64,000 nucleotides of DNA from Erythrobacter litoralis HTCC2594. Lineage in GTDB: Bacteria > Pseudomonadota > Alphaproteobacteria > Sphingomonadales > Sphingomonadaceae. Position 1 is the stretch's first letter; each line of letters begins with the position of its first letter. Position numbers and translations under genes: made by a program. Of this stretch, positions 47,776 through 56,488 are shown piece by piece. The notes under the pieces were generated by a model, which saw nothing but the letters and a program-made list of their open reading frames with translations, was not told the origin of the DNA and searched no databases. The stretch is taken from positions 315,501-379,500 of the forward strand of contig NC_007722.1 of assembly GCF_000013005.1 (NCBI RefSeq), in the 5' to 3' direction.

Positions 47776-48582
47776 ATGGCACTCGGTATCAAGGACATCG
47801 ACGAAACGCAGGCTCCGCTGCTCGACCATCTGGTGGAGCTGCGCACGCGCCTGCTGCGCTCGGTGATCGCGCTGGCGATCGCCTTCGGCGTCTGCTTCTA
47901 TTTCGCCGACGAGATTTTCGGCATCCTCGTCCGCCCGCTGACCGCTTCCTTCCCGGCGGGTGAAGGCAAGCTGATTTTCACCCAGCTTTACGAGGTGTTC
48001 TTCGTCGAGCTGAAGGTTGCGCTGTTCGCAGCCTTCTTCGTCAGCTTTCCGATCATCGCAAACCAGATGTGGGCCTTCATCGCGCCTGGCCTCTACGCGA
48101 AGGAGAAGAAGGCTTTCCTGCCGTTCCTGTTCGCGACGCCGATATTGTTCACTGCCGGGGCCGCTCTGGCCTATTTCGTAGTGATGCCGATCGCGATCCG
48201 CTGGTTCCTCGGTTTCGAAGGCACTATCGGGGGGCTGGACGTCGAGGCTTTGCCCGGGGCCGGCAATTATCTCGGACTGGCCATGCAGTTCATCCTCGCC
48301 TTCGGGATCAGCTTCCTGCTGCCGGTGCTGCTTTTGCTGCTGAACAGGGCGGGGATCGTCAGCCGCGCGCAATTCGTGAAGGCGCGGCGCTATGTGATCG
48401 TGGGCGTGGTCGCGGTTGCGGCGATCATGACCCCGCCCGATCCGGGCTCGCAGTTGATCCTGGCGGGTCCGCTCTACCTGTTGTTTGAAGGTTCGATGCT
48501 GCTGATGCTGTTCAGCGAGCGCAAGCAAAGGAAGGGCGGACAATTGAATGCCGCCGACGAGGCAGAAGCCGAGACGCTCTGA
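47776..48582 (+). CDS. tatC: Sec-independent translocase subunit TatC
   Basis: A 268-residue six-helix membrane protein. The TatC N-terminal signature is LLDHLVELRTRLLRS; FFVSFPIIANQMWAFIAPGL and YVIVGVVAVAAIMTPPDP are the other conserved blocks, the last carrying the typical TPPD. It is the receptor for twin-arginine signal peptides. ATG 47776 lies 7 bp after the tatB stop. Confidence 0.97.
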   Translation: MALGIKDIDETQAPLLDHLVELRTRLLRSVIALAIAFGVCFYFADEIFGILVRPLTASFPAGEGKLIFTQLYEVFFVELKVALFAAFFVSFPIIANQMWAFIAPGLYAKEKKAFLPFLFATPILFTAGAALAYFVVMPIAIRWFLGFEGTIGGLDVEALPGAGNYLGLAMQFILAFGISFLLPVLLLLLNRAGIVSRAQFVKARRYVIVGVVAVAAIMTPPDPGSQLILAGPLYLLFEGSMLLMLFSERKQRKGGQLNAADEAEAETL

Positions 48583-48632
48583 GGGCAGGTCGCAGCGACA
48601 GCTTGGCCCTGCTCCTCAAATCCGGATCGGGC

Positions 48633-48662
48633 ACAAAAAAAGCGGGGCCGCAGCCCCGCTTT
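48633..48662 (-). terminator. Bidirectional terminator between tatC and small exported gene
   Basis: AAAGCGGGGC (48639-48648) pairs with GCCCCGCTTT (48653-48662) around a CGCA loop. On the minus strand a run of seven T follows, so it ends the gene at 48683; on the plus strand it may also stop tatC. Confidence 0.88.
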
Positions 48663-48682
48663 CAATGTTCGATTGCTTCGCC

Positions 48683-48901
48683 TTACTGGCTGAGCGCGTC
48701 GTTGTCGTCGCCGCTCGCAGCGATGATGATGCCGCCGATGATGGCGACAGCAGCGAAGATGCCGAGCAGCGCACCGCCACCACCAGCTTCGCTTTCACCT
48801 TCGACCGGGGTCGAGGCGCGCGCGAAGCTCGCTTCAGCGACGGCCGGTGCAGCAGCAAGAGAAAGAGCTGCGGTTGCAGCCAGTACGTTACGCAAAATCA
48901 T
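48683..48901 (-). CDS. Small exported membrane protein with DALSQ tail
   Basis: A 72-residue protein: a signal peptide (MILRNVLAATAALSLAAAP...AEA), a short polar stretch, a Gly-rich hydrophobic segment (about 43-62), and the tail GDDNDALSQ. AGGAGGGC precedes the ATG and a strong terminator follows. The neighbour at 49077 is a clear paralogue with the same layout and the same last five residues. I do not recognise a named family. Confidence 0.85.
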   Translation of the reverse strand: MILRNVLAATAALSLAAAPAVAEASFARASTPVEGESEAGGGGALLGIFAAVAIIGGIIIAASGDDNDALSQ

Positions 48902-49076
48902 TGTATGCCCTCCTGAAGGAAGATTCTGTATCTCAAATTCCGGCCCGTATTAGGGCAGGGTTCGGGAATGCGCAAGCCTCAAAAGCCGAGAATTTCCAAT
49001 GCGCTCGGAGGCCTTGCCACCCGTTGCCGATAGGCCACACAAGGACGCGGCACTTTCCGGCAAGGGCAATGCGGCT

Positions 49077-49289
49077 TTACTGGCTCAGCGCGTCGTCATC
49101 GTCGTCGGCTGCGAGCACGATGACGCCGGCGACGATGGCCAGCGCGCCGAGAATCAGGAACAGGTCGCTGTTTTCAGCAAGTTGGCTCGATCCGTCGACC
49201 GGCGCGCCTGCGCGGAACGATTCGGCAGCGACCGGAGCGGCTGCGAGGCCGAGAGCGGCCACAGCCATGGTAAGGTTGCGAAAGGTCAT
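49077..49289 (-). CDS. Small exported membrane protein with DALSQ tail, paralogue
   Basis: A 70-residue protein with signal peptide (MTFRNLTMAVAALGLAAAP...AES), polar stretch, hydrophobic segment (about 42-60, LFLILGALAIVAGVIVLA) and the tail DDDDDALSQ. Same architecture as the gene at 48683 but only partly conserved in sequence, so the duplication is not recent. A 175-bp gap separates the two, so each may have its own promoter. The open frame continues upstream of ATG 49289 but without a signal peptide start. Confidence 0.82.
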   Translation of the reverse strand: MTFRNLTMAVAALGLAAAPVAAESFRAGAPVDGSSQLAENSDLFLILGALAIVAGVIVLAADDDDDALSQ

Positions 49290-49467
49290 AAATTCAAACT
49301 CCAAGCGGGAACACGGAAAGCGTTCCTGTAAATTCATCGCCACGACGGGTAACGGCCCGACCGAGCGACGCGCACTGCGACGATAAGGTAAAAAAGGCAT
49401 GAACGGCCAGCGAATATCGCACTCATTCGTATGCCCGGGCGTCTGCAAAGAGGCGTTGCCGCGCCCG

Positions 49468-51126
49468 TCAGTCGGCGCGGCGGCGATACACACGCTCGCC
49501 GCCGATCCAGGTCTCCAGCACCTTTGCATCGCGCAGGTCGTCGGCGCTCGCCAGCATCGGGTCGCGGTCGAGAATCAGGAAATCCGCCCGCTCGCCGGCT
49601 ACCAAGCGTCCGAAACGCCCGTCGGCGAAGCCGGCATATGCCGCGTCGGCACTGAACCCGGCCAGCGCCGCCTCGCGGCTCACGCGGTCCTGCGGGCGCC
49701 ATCCGCCGAAGGGCTGGCCATCGGCATCCTCGCGGGTGAAAGCGACCGCCCATCCGGCGAACGGATCGGGAGATTCGACCGGTGCGTCCGAACCGAATGC
49801 GAGGCGTGAGCCGGTGTCGGCGATGGTCTTCCAGGCGTAGGCGCCGTCGAGCCGGTCCGGCCCGAGCCGGGCTTCTGCCATCAGCCGGTCGGAGGTCTGG
49901 TGAACCGGCTGCATCGAAGCGATGATGCCATATTTGCCGAATTCGGCGATGTCGGTCGGATCGATCACCTGCGCATGCTCGATCCGCCAGCGGCGGTCGC
50001 CGCCATAGGTCTCCGCCAGTTCGTCGATTGCGGCCAGCACTTCGGCATTGGCGGCATCGCCGATGGCGTGGATGGCGAGCTGGAAGTTGTCCATCGCTGC
50101 GCGGCTCATCAGGTTGCGCAATTGCGCCGGGTTCTGCAGCGGCAGGCCGGTGTTGCCCGGATCGTCGGCATAGGGCCGCTTGAGCCACGCCCCGCGCGAA
50201 CCGAGCGCACCGTCGAGGTAAAGCTTCACACCATTGAGGCGCAGCCGGTCATCGTAAAGCCATGGCGTCGGGCCGGGGCCGGCGATGGCCTCCATCGCAT
50301 CGACACCGGCAGCGTAGGACATGATCCGCAGCTTGAGTCGCCCTTCGTCGCCAGCGCGGCGGAAGGTCTGCCAGTCTTCCAGCGAGGTGCCCATGTCGGC
50401 AGCCGCTGTAATGCCCATCGCCAGCAGGATGTCCTGCGCCTTCTGCAAGGCGAGATCGCGTTCGCGCGGACGCGGCGCCGGGACCCTGGAATAGATGAGT
50501 TCACTCGCCGCATCGACGAAGACGCCCGAAGGCATCTGCGAACCTGCCAGCCGCTCGATACGGCCGCCGGAAGGGCTCTTGGTTTGCGCCGTCACACCGG
50601 CCAGTTCCATCGCCCTGGTGTTGGCCCACGTAGCGTGGCCGTCGACACGTTCCAGCACGACGGGCACGTCGGCGACGGCCGCGTCGAGCTCGGCAGCGGT
50701 CGGGAAGCGACCGAGGCCCCAGGTCTCCTGGTTCCAGCCGCGCCCGATGATCCATTGGCGGCCGGGGTTGGCAGCGGCGAAATCGGCAATGGCCTGCTGC
50801 GCTTCGGCAAGCGAGCGGGTGCCCGACAGGTCCAGCGTCAGCGCGCCGAAGCCGATGCCCATGACGTGCAGGTGTGCATCGATCAGACCGGGAATGACGA
50901 CCCGGCCTTCGCCGTCGACCGAATAGGTCGTGCCGTCGGGGCGCTTGTCGCGGCGGTCGAGCACCTGTTTGATACGCCCGTCATCGTCGATCCACAGGCC
51001 GGTGAAGCGATCGACTTCGCCGTCCTCGTCGATGCGGATGCCGGCGATATTGTCGACCAGCACATCCGCAACGGCAGGCGTTGCGAGGGAAAGGGCCGCG
51101 AGCGCGGCCAGCGATTTCTTGAACAT
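49468..51126 (-). CDS. Exported amidohydrolase family 3 protein
   Basis: A 552-residue protein with a signal peptide (MFKKSLAALAALSLATPAVA). The metal site starts with the DAHLH motif (His85, His87); further ligands are in the LNGVKLYLDGALGS strand, HAIGDAAN (His), EHAQ (His) and FGSDAPVE (Asp). This is the YtcJ-like amidohydrolase_3 group, which hydrolyses amide or related bonds of unknown substrates. The ATG shares one base with the stop codon of the upstream dehydrogenase gene, so the two are cotranslated. Confidence 0.92.
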   Translation of the reverse strand: MFKKSLAALAALSLATPAVADVLVDNIAGIRIDEDGEVDRFTGLWIDDDGRIKQVLDRRDKRPDGTTYSVDGEGRVVIPGLIDAHLHVMGIGFGALTLDLSGTRSLAEAQQAIADFAAANPGRQWIIGRGWNQETWGLGRFPTAAELDAAVADVPVVLERVDGHATWANTRAMELAGVTAQTKSPSGGRIERLAGSQMPSGVFVDAASELIYSRVPAPRPRERDLALQKAQDILLAMGITAAADMGTSLEDWQTFRRAGDEGRLKLRIMSYAAGVDAMEAIAGPGPTPWLYDDRLRLNGVKLYLDGALGSRGAWLKRPYADDPGNTGLPLQNPAQLRNLMSRAAMDNFQLAIHAIGDAANAEVLAAIDELAETYGGDRRWRIEHAQVIDPTDIAEFGKYGIIASMQPVHQTSDRLMAEARLGPDRLDGAYAWKTIADTGSRLAFGSDAPVESPDPFAGWAVAFTREDADGQPFGGWRPQDRVSREAALAGFSADAAYAGFADGRFGRLVAGERADFLILDRDPMLASADDLRDAKVLETWIGGERVYRRRAD

Positions 51127-52031
51127 CAGGTGTCTTTCTTTCCTTGAGGCAGGCGACGGATCAAGGCGCTGGTATCCTGCCGCGCACCGCCCATGGCCTG
51201 AACCTCTGCGTAGAACTGGTCAACCAGCGCCGAAACCGGCGAACTGAGGCCGAGACGCTGGGCTTCTTCCAGCGCATAGCCCATGTCTTTGCGCATCCAG
51301 TCGATCGCGAAGCCGAAATCGAATTCGCCCTTCGCCATCGTCGCCCAGCGATTGTCCATCTGCCAGCTTTGCGCCGCCCCGCCGGAGATGGCGTCATATA
51401 CCTTGTCCATGTCGAGGCCCGAAGCCTGCGACAGCCGGATCGCTTCGGACAGGCCCGCCAGGACCCCGGCGATACACATCTGGTTGGCCATCTTGGTGGT
51501 CTGGCCCGCGCCCGCTTCGCCGACATGGACGATGCGCGCCGCGAATGACTCCATCGCCGGACGCGCGCGCTCGACCGCCGCCTGGCTGCCACCGCACATC
51601 ACGGCGAGCTTGCCGTTTTCGGCACCGGCCTGCCCCCCAGACACCGGGGCGTCGACCGCTGCGACCCCGCGTTCGCGGGCCGCAGCATCGATCCGCCGCG
51701 CCATTTTCGCCGAAACGGTGGTATGGTCGACCAGCAGCGAGCCTTCGCGCATGGCAGGCAGAGCGCCTGTTTCGCCGAGCAGGACCTGTTCCAGATCTTC
51801 GTCGTTTCCGACGCAGGCCATGACGAGATCCTTGCCTCGCGCGGCTTCTGCCGGTGTATCTGCTGTCCCGACTTCGAGACCTTCGTCGCCGAGCTTATCG
51901 GCCCAGGCTGCGGCCCGCGAGGCGGTGCGGTTGTAGCCCGTCACCGCATAGCCTGCCCACGCCAGGTGCCCTGCCATCGGTGCGCCCATCACACCGAGGC
52001 CGAGAAAAGCTATCGTCTTGATCTCGCTCAT
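51126..52031 (-). CDS. NAD(P)-dependent 3-hydroxyisobutyrate dehydrogenase family protein
   Basis: A 301-residue beta-hydroxyacid dehydrogenase. The dinucleotide motif is FLGLGVMGAPMAGHL (9-23), the substrate loop DAPVSGGQAGAENG (127-140), and the catalytic Lys180 in GQTTKMANQ. It may be 3-hydroxyisobutyrate, 2-hydroxy-3-oxopropionate or a related reductase; Asn34-Arg35 after the second strand favours NADP. Divergent from the threonine ammonia-lyase gene. Confidence 0.92.
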   Translation of the reverse strand: MSEIKTIAFLGLGVMGAPMAGHLAWAGYAVTGYNRTASRAAAWADKLGDEGLEVGTADTPAEAARGKDLVMACVGNDEDLEQVLLGETGALPAMREGSLLVDHTTVSAKMARRIDAAARERGVAAVDAPVSGGQAGAENGKLAVMCGGSQAAVERARPAMESFAARIVHVGEAGAGQTTKMANQMCIAGVLAGLSEAIRLSQASGLDMDKVYDAISGGAAQSWQMDNRWATMAKGEFDFGFAIDWMRKDMGYALEEAQRLGLSSPVSALVDQFYAEVQAMGGARQDTSALIRRLPQGKKDT

Positions 52032-52118
52032 GCGGCCATGCGCGTAATGGCAATGTTTGCCGCTGCCAACATTCTTTCGAATTGCGCGAGGTGTGTATCG
52101 CCCCTAGGGCGCGCAGCC

Positions 52119-53372
52119 ATGGACACGAGGGACCCTACGGAATCGGCACCCGGCATCGATGCGCTTACGCTCGACGATGTGCGTGCGGCGGCAAAGCGGA
52201 TCGAAGGCGCAGTCGTGCGCACGCCGACGATGCATTCTATCACGCTGTCGCAGATTACCGGGGCCGATATCTGGCTCAAGTTCGAAAATCTGCAGTTCAC
52301 CGCCGCCTATAAGGAACGCGGCGCGCTCAACGCGCTCCTGCAATTGAGCGAAAAGCAGCGCGAGCGCGGCGTCATTGCGGCCTCGGCGGGCAACCACAGC
52401 CAGGGCCTCAGCTATCACGGCACCCGGCTCGGCGTGCCGGTGACCATCGTCATGCCGCGCACCACGCCGTCGGTGAAAGTAATGCAGACCGAAAGCGTCG
52501 GCGGAGACGTGGTCCTGCAAGGCGATACATTCGACGAAGCCTATGCCCATGCGCGCGAACTGGAGCGCGAACGCGGCCTTACTTTCGTACATCCCTTCGA
52601 CGATCCGCATGTGGCGGCCGGGGCCGGGACCACTGCGCTGGAGCTGTTCGAAGATGCCCCCGAACTGGACTGCATCGTCACGCCTATCGGTGGCGGCGGA
52701 TTGATGAGCGGCATGGCGACGGTCGCCAACGCGCTCTATCCCGACATGAAAGTGGTCGGCGTACAGGCAGAACTGTTTCCGTCCATGTTCGCCAAGATCA
52801 ACGGGGTGGAGAAGGATTGCGGCGGCGACACGCTGGCCGAGGGCATCGCCGTCAAGGCGCCGGGCCAATTCACGTCGAAAGTGATTGCCGAGCGTGTCGA
52901 CGAGATCCTGCTGGTTAGCGAACCGAAGCTGGAAAACGCGGTTTCGCTGCTATTGCAGATCGAGAAGACCGTGGTCGAAGGGGCGGGCGCGGCGGGTCTG
53001 GCCGCAGTCCTCGCGCATCCCGAGAAATTCAGGGGCCGCAAGATCGGCCTGGTGCTGTGCGGCGGCAATATCGATTCGCGCCTACTTGCAAATGTGCTGC
53101 TGCGCGATCTCGCCCGGGCCGGGCGGCTCGCGCGTCTTCGCATCACGCTGCAGGATCGCCCCGGTGCGCTCTACAACGTGATGCGCGAATTCGATGCGCA
53201 CAACGTCAACATCATCGAAATCTATCACCAGCGCATCTTCACCAACCTGCCCGCCAAGGGCCTGATTACCGATATCGAATGCGAGGCGCGCGATGCGCAG
53301 CAGCTTTCCGCACTGGTCGCTGCGCTGCGCGGCAAGGGCTACATCGTGAGCCCGGTCGAACTCGACAAATAG
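52119..53372 (+). CDS. ilvA: Threonine ammonia-lyase with C-terminal ACT domain
   Basis: A 417-residue PLP enzyme of the medium-length form. Lys65 in TAAYKERGA holds the cofactor, SAGNHSQG binds its phosphate side, and TPIGGGGLMSG is the Gly loop. A single ACT-like domain (about 340-417, LRITLQDRPGALYNVM) is expected to bind an allosteric effector. It deaminates threonine to 2-oxobutyrate, the entry to isoleucine. ATG 52119 was chosen since conserved sequence begins shortly after; upstream codons overlap the divergent gene. Confidence 0.94.
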   Translation: MDTRDPTESAPGIDALTLDDVRAAAKRIEGAVVRTPTMHSITLSQITGADIWLKFENLQFTAAYKERGALNALLQLSEKQRERGVIAASAGNHSQGLSYHGTRLGVPVTIVMPRTTPSVKVMQTESVGGDVVLQGDTFDEAYAHARELERERGLTFVHPFDDPHVAAGAGTTALELFEDAPELDCIVTPIGGGGLMSGMATVANALYPDMKVVGVQAELFPSMFAKINGVEKDCGGDTLAEGIAVKAPGQFTSKVIAERVDEILLVSEPKLENAVSLLLQIEKTVVEGAGAAGLAAVLAHPEKFRGRKIGLVLCGGNIDSRLLANVLLRDLARAGRLARLRITLQDRPGALYNVMREFDAHNVNIIEIYHQRIFTNLPAKGLITDIECEARDAQQLSALVAALRGKGYIVSPVELDK

Positions 53373-53423
53373 GCGCGGTTCCTGCGGCGTGCCGGCCCCG
53401 CCAGGTGTTGAAAGTCGTCGAAT

Positions 53424-53446
53424 CTTAACCCTGTTACGTGGTTAAG
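53424..53446. promoter_or_regulatory. Inverted repeat between ilvA and bpt
   Basis: CTTAACC and GGTTAAG are perfect 7-bp arms with a 9-nt centre, 51 bp after the ilvA stop and some 85 bp before bpt. It is followed by GGGCCTTTT. It could be a weak terminator for ilvA or an operator for the bpt-tamAB genes. Confidence 0.4.
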
Positions 53447-53532
53447 GGCCTTTTACCGACGGCCTCCGTCAGGCATATGGGGTGCAGTGTTTGTGCGCGA
53501 TTCCAACGCCTGACAGGAGCTTAGCCCCAGCC

Positions 53533-54354
53533 GTGACGGCCCCCGTACGCTTTCCCCGCTTTTTCGTGACGAGCCCTGCGCCGTGCCCGTATCTGCCGGG
53601 CAAGACCGAGCGGAAAGTGTTTACCGAGCTCAAGGGCCCGCATGCCGACCAGCTCAACGAAGCGCTCGGCCGGATCGGATTCCGCCGCAGCCAGACCGTT
53701 GCCTATCGGCCCAGCTGCGTCGACTGCAATGCCTGCGTTTCGGTGCGCGTCGCCGCGACGGAGTTCGCGCCGTCCAATTCGCAGAAGCGGAACCTCAAGC
53801 GCAACAGCGACCTCATTCGGGTGGAATGTCGGCCTTGGGCGACCACGGAGCAATTCGATTTGCTGCGGCAATATCTCGCTACGCGCCATCCCGAAGGGGG
53901 CATGGCGGCGATGGACGAGATGGATTTTGCAGATATGGTGGAACATACGCCCGTCTCAAGCTATGTGATTGAATATAGGGAGCCCACCGAGACGGGAGAG
54001 CCCGGCCGATTGGTCGGTGCATGCCTCACGGACCGGCAGGGCGACGGGTTGTCGATGATCTACAGTTTCTACGACCCGGAACATGTGAAACGATCGGGTC
54101 TTGGCAATTATATCATCCTTGATCACATCCGGATGGCGGCGGAAGAAGGCCTGCCTTTCGTGTACCTCGGCTATTGGGTCGATGGCTCGGGGCGGATGGA
54201 ATACAAGATCCGCTATCGCCCGATCGAAAAACTCGGACCCAGTGGCTGGCTCCGCGTCTCCGGCGACGAGCAGGACCGGCTGGTGCGCCGCGCCGCCGAT
54301 CAACGCGCGGCAGCGCGCGCTCGCAGGTCCGCGCAGTTCAGCTCGGCAGGCTAG
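53533..54354 (+). CDS. bpt: Aspartate/glutamate leucyltransferase (arginyltransferase family)
   Basis: A 273-residue N-end-rule transferase with GTG start at 53533 ([14 protein letters not shown]); the frame opens earlier at 53482 but homologues as I recall them begin at this point. The N-terminal motif [16 protein letters not shown] and the Cys cluster in [10 protein letters not shown] are those of bacterial Bpt/eukaryotic ATE1, as are [21 protein letters not shown] and [15 protein letters not shown]. It adds Leu to N-terminal Asp or Glu so that ClpS/ClpAP can degrade the protein. The ribosome binding site (AGGAG at 53515) is far from this GTG. Its 3' end overlaps the probable start region of tamA. 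Confidence 0.93.
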   Translation: MTAPVRFPRFFVTSPAPCPYLPGKTERKVFTELKGPHADQLNEALGRIGFRRSQTVAYRPSCVDCNACVSVRVAATEFAPSNSQKRNLKRNSDLIRVECRPWATTEQFDLLRQYLATRHPEGGMAAMDEMDFADMVEHTPVSSYVIEYREPTETGEPGRLVGACLTDRQGDGLSMIYSFYDPEHVKRSGLGNYIILDHIRMAAEEGLPFVYLGYWVDGSGRMEYKIRYRPIEKLGPSGWLRVSGDEQDRLVRRAADQRAAARARRSAQFSSAG

Positions 54355-56488
54355 TCTGATCGCCGGCTCGCTGCATTGGGCGGCAATCCTGGCGCTGGCC
54401 CTTCCTTCCCAACTCGCCGCGCAGCAAAGCCAGCAGCAGCGGCTCGAGGACCTGATCCCCGACAGCGCCGTGGAGGACCCGGACAGCTGGGCGGCGCAAG
54501 GCGTGGAAGCGCGTCCTGAAGACGCAGTCGATGAGGTTGCGGACGCCGACATCGACACCGATACGCCCTTGGCCGAACTGCCCGATATGGCGATCGAATG
54601 GCCCGACGAGATCGAACTTGCCGAAGCGCCCGAGGTCGAGCCCGACGAATCGCTGGAATTTGCCGAAGCTACATTCGGCGACGAGGATTTCCTGCCCGAT
54701 GCGCAGGTTGTCGAGATCACCGATTCGCTCGTGCTCGCTTTCCCGGCGCAGGACGAGGGCTTCACCGTCCGCAATGAATTCGTCGAGCGGTTCGATGCGC
54801 TGTCCAACATCAAGGCATTCGATGACGGCGAGACCAATGTCGCTCAGCTGGCCGCGCGGGCGGCGGCCGACGAGGAACTGCTCAACAACCTGCTGCGCAA
54901 CTATGGCTTCTACGACGGCCTGGTCGTGCGGACCCTGGGCGAAATCCAGGAAGCGGACGAAATCCCGGCGGTACGTTTCGACATCGTCCCGGGGCCGCGC
55001 TACCGCTTCGGGGTCATCGATCTCGGTTCGCTCGTAACCGCGCCCGATGCGAACGAACTGCGCGCTGCCTTCGAGATCGAGAGCGGCGACCCGCTCGACA
55101 ACGATCGCATCATTGCGGAGCAGCTCGACCTCGATATCGCTTTGGGCGAAACCGGCTATCCCTTCGCCGAAATTGCGGCGCCGAGCCTGCTGATCGACCA
55201 TGATCGCAGCGAGGGCGATCTGACGCTGCCGGTCGAACCCAACGGAAAATACGCTTTCGGGCAGGTGATCTCGGACCGGCCTGAATTCCTGTCGAGCCGC
55301 CACCTCCAGCGCATCGCCCGCTTCGAAGCGGGCGACGTCTACCAGCGCAGCCTGCAGTTGGACCTGCGGCGTGCGATCACCGCGACAGGGCTTGTTTCGC
55401 GCGTGTCGATCGACGTGCAGGAAGTCCAGCCGCCTGCCGATGGCGACGTGGGCGTCGTCGATCTCAATGTCGCCATGACCCCCGCGCCGTTGCGCACGAT
55501 CGCCGGCGCGGTCGGCTACGGGTCGGAAGAGGGCTTCAGGGTCCAGGCCAGCTGGGAACACCGCAACCTGTTCCCGCCCGAAGGTTCGCTGCGCGTCCGC
55601 GGCATTCTCGGCACGCGCGAGCAATTGGCGGGCGTCACCTTCCGCAAGAACAATTTCCGCAAGCGCGACCAGATCCTGACGCTCGACGCCTATGCGTCAG
55701 ATTTAGAGACCGACGCCGTGGATGCCCGCACGATCGCCTTGCGCGGCACGTTCGAACGCGTCAGCAACCTGCTGTTCCAGAAGGATTTCAGCTGGCTGGT
55801 CGGCGCAGAAGTGCTGGCGACCGACGAGCGTAACGTGGTGCGCGCGGCGCAGACCCCCAACCCGCTCCCGCGCGAGACATTTTTCATCGGATCGATCTTC
55901 GGCGAAGCGACCATCGACGACACCGATTCGCTGCTCGATCCGACCAAGGGTTTCCGTCTGCGAGGCTTCGCCGCGCCCGAAGTTTCGCGCACGCAAGGCT
56001 CGCAATATTTCTACCTGCGCGCTCAGGTCGATGGCAGCATCTACCAGCGGGTCACCGACAATGTGGTCCTCGCCGGACGCCTGACCGCCGCCACGATCAC
56101 AGGTGCGCCGCGCTTCGCCATTGCACCGTCGCGGCGGCTCTATGCCGGCGGCGGCGGTTCCGTGCGCGGCTACGGCTTCCAGGCGATCGGCCCGGTCGAC
56201 CAGTTCGACATCCCGCTCGGCGGGCGCTCGCTGGTCGAAGGTTCGGTCGAAGCGAGGGTGCAGACCGGCTTCATGGATGGCGCGGTCTCGGTCGTACCGT
56301 TCCTCGACTTCGGCAGCGTTTCGACCAGTTCGATCCCCGATTTCGAGACGGTCAAGTTCGGGGCCGGACTCGGCCTGCGCTATGCGACCGGCTTCGGGCC
56401 GATCCGCTTCGATGTCGGTGTGCCGCTCAACCCCGGTCCGAATGACAGTTCCGTCGCTGTCTACGTTTCGCTGGGTCAGGCCTTCTGA
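54242..56488 (+). CDS. tamA: Outer membrane translocation module protein TamA (Omp85 family)
   Basis: An Omp85 protein of about 748 residues from the GTG at 54242. A hydrophobic signal-like segment [16 protein letters not shown] lies 45 residues in, yet no ATG, GTG or TTG occurs between it and 54242; a CTG at 54356, two bases after the bpt stop, is an alternative. After the signal comes an unusual acidic stretch of some 90 residues, then POTRA domains (about 175-400, [14 protein letters not shown]), and a 16-strand barrel with [15 protein letters not shown], the Omp85 loop-6 motif, and a terminal Phe. TamA works with TamB, encoded next, in lipid transport or outer membrane biogenesis. The tamB ATG shares a base with the tamA stop. 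Confidence 0.88.
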   Translation: MAGSASPATSRTGWCAAPPINARQRALAGPRSSARQASLIAGSLHWAAILALALPSQLAAQQSQQQRLEDLIPDSAVEDPDSWAAQGVEARPEDAVDEVADADIDTDTPLAELPDMAIEWPDEIELAEAPEVEPDESLEFAEATFGDEDFLPDAQVVEITDSLVLAFPAQDEGFTVRNEFVERFDALSNIKAFDDGETNVAQLAARAAADEELLNNLLRNYGFYDGLVVRTLGEIQEADEIPAVRFDIVPGPRYRFGVIDLGSLVTAPDANELRAAFEIESGDPLDNDRIIAEQLDLDIALGETGYPFAEIAAPSLLIDHDRSEGDLTLPVEPNGKYAFGQVISDRPEFLSSRHLQRIARFEAGDVYQRSLQLDLRRAITATGLVSRVSIDVQEVQPPADGDVGVVDLNVAMTPAPLRTIAGAVGYGSEEGFRVQASWEHRNLFPPEGSLRVRGILGTREQLAGVTFRKNNFRKRDQILTLDAYASDLETDAVDARTIALRGTFERVSNLLFQKDFSWLVGAEVLATDERNVVRAAQTPNPLPRETFFIGSIFGEATIDDTDSLLDPTKGFRLRGFAAPEVSRTQGSQYFYLRAQVDGSIYQRVTDNVVLAGRLTAATITGAPRFAIAPSRRLYAGGGGSVRGYGFQAIGPVDQFDIPLGGRSLVEGSVEARVQTGFMDGAVSVVPFLDFGSVSTSSIPDFETVKFGAGLGLRYATGFGPIRFDVGVPLNPGPNDSSVAVYVSLGQAF

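Noticed and set aside
48902..49467. Possible small RNA or further small genes around the DALSQ paralogues
   Set aside because: No hairpin with T run, promoter pair or start with ribosome binding site beyond those already listed.
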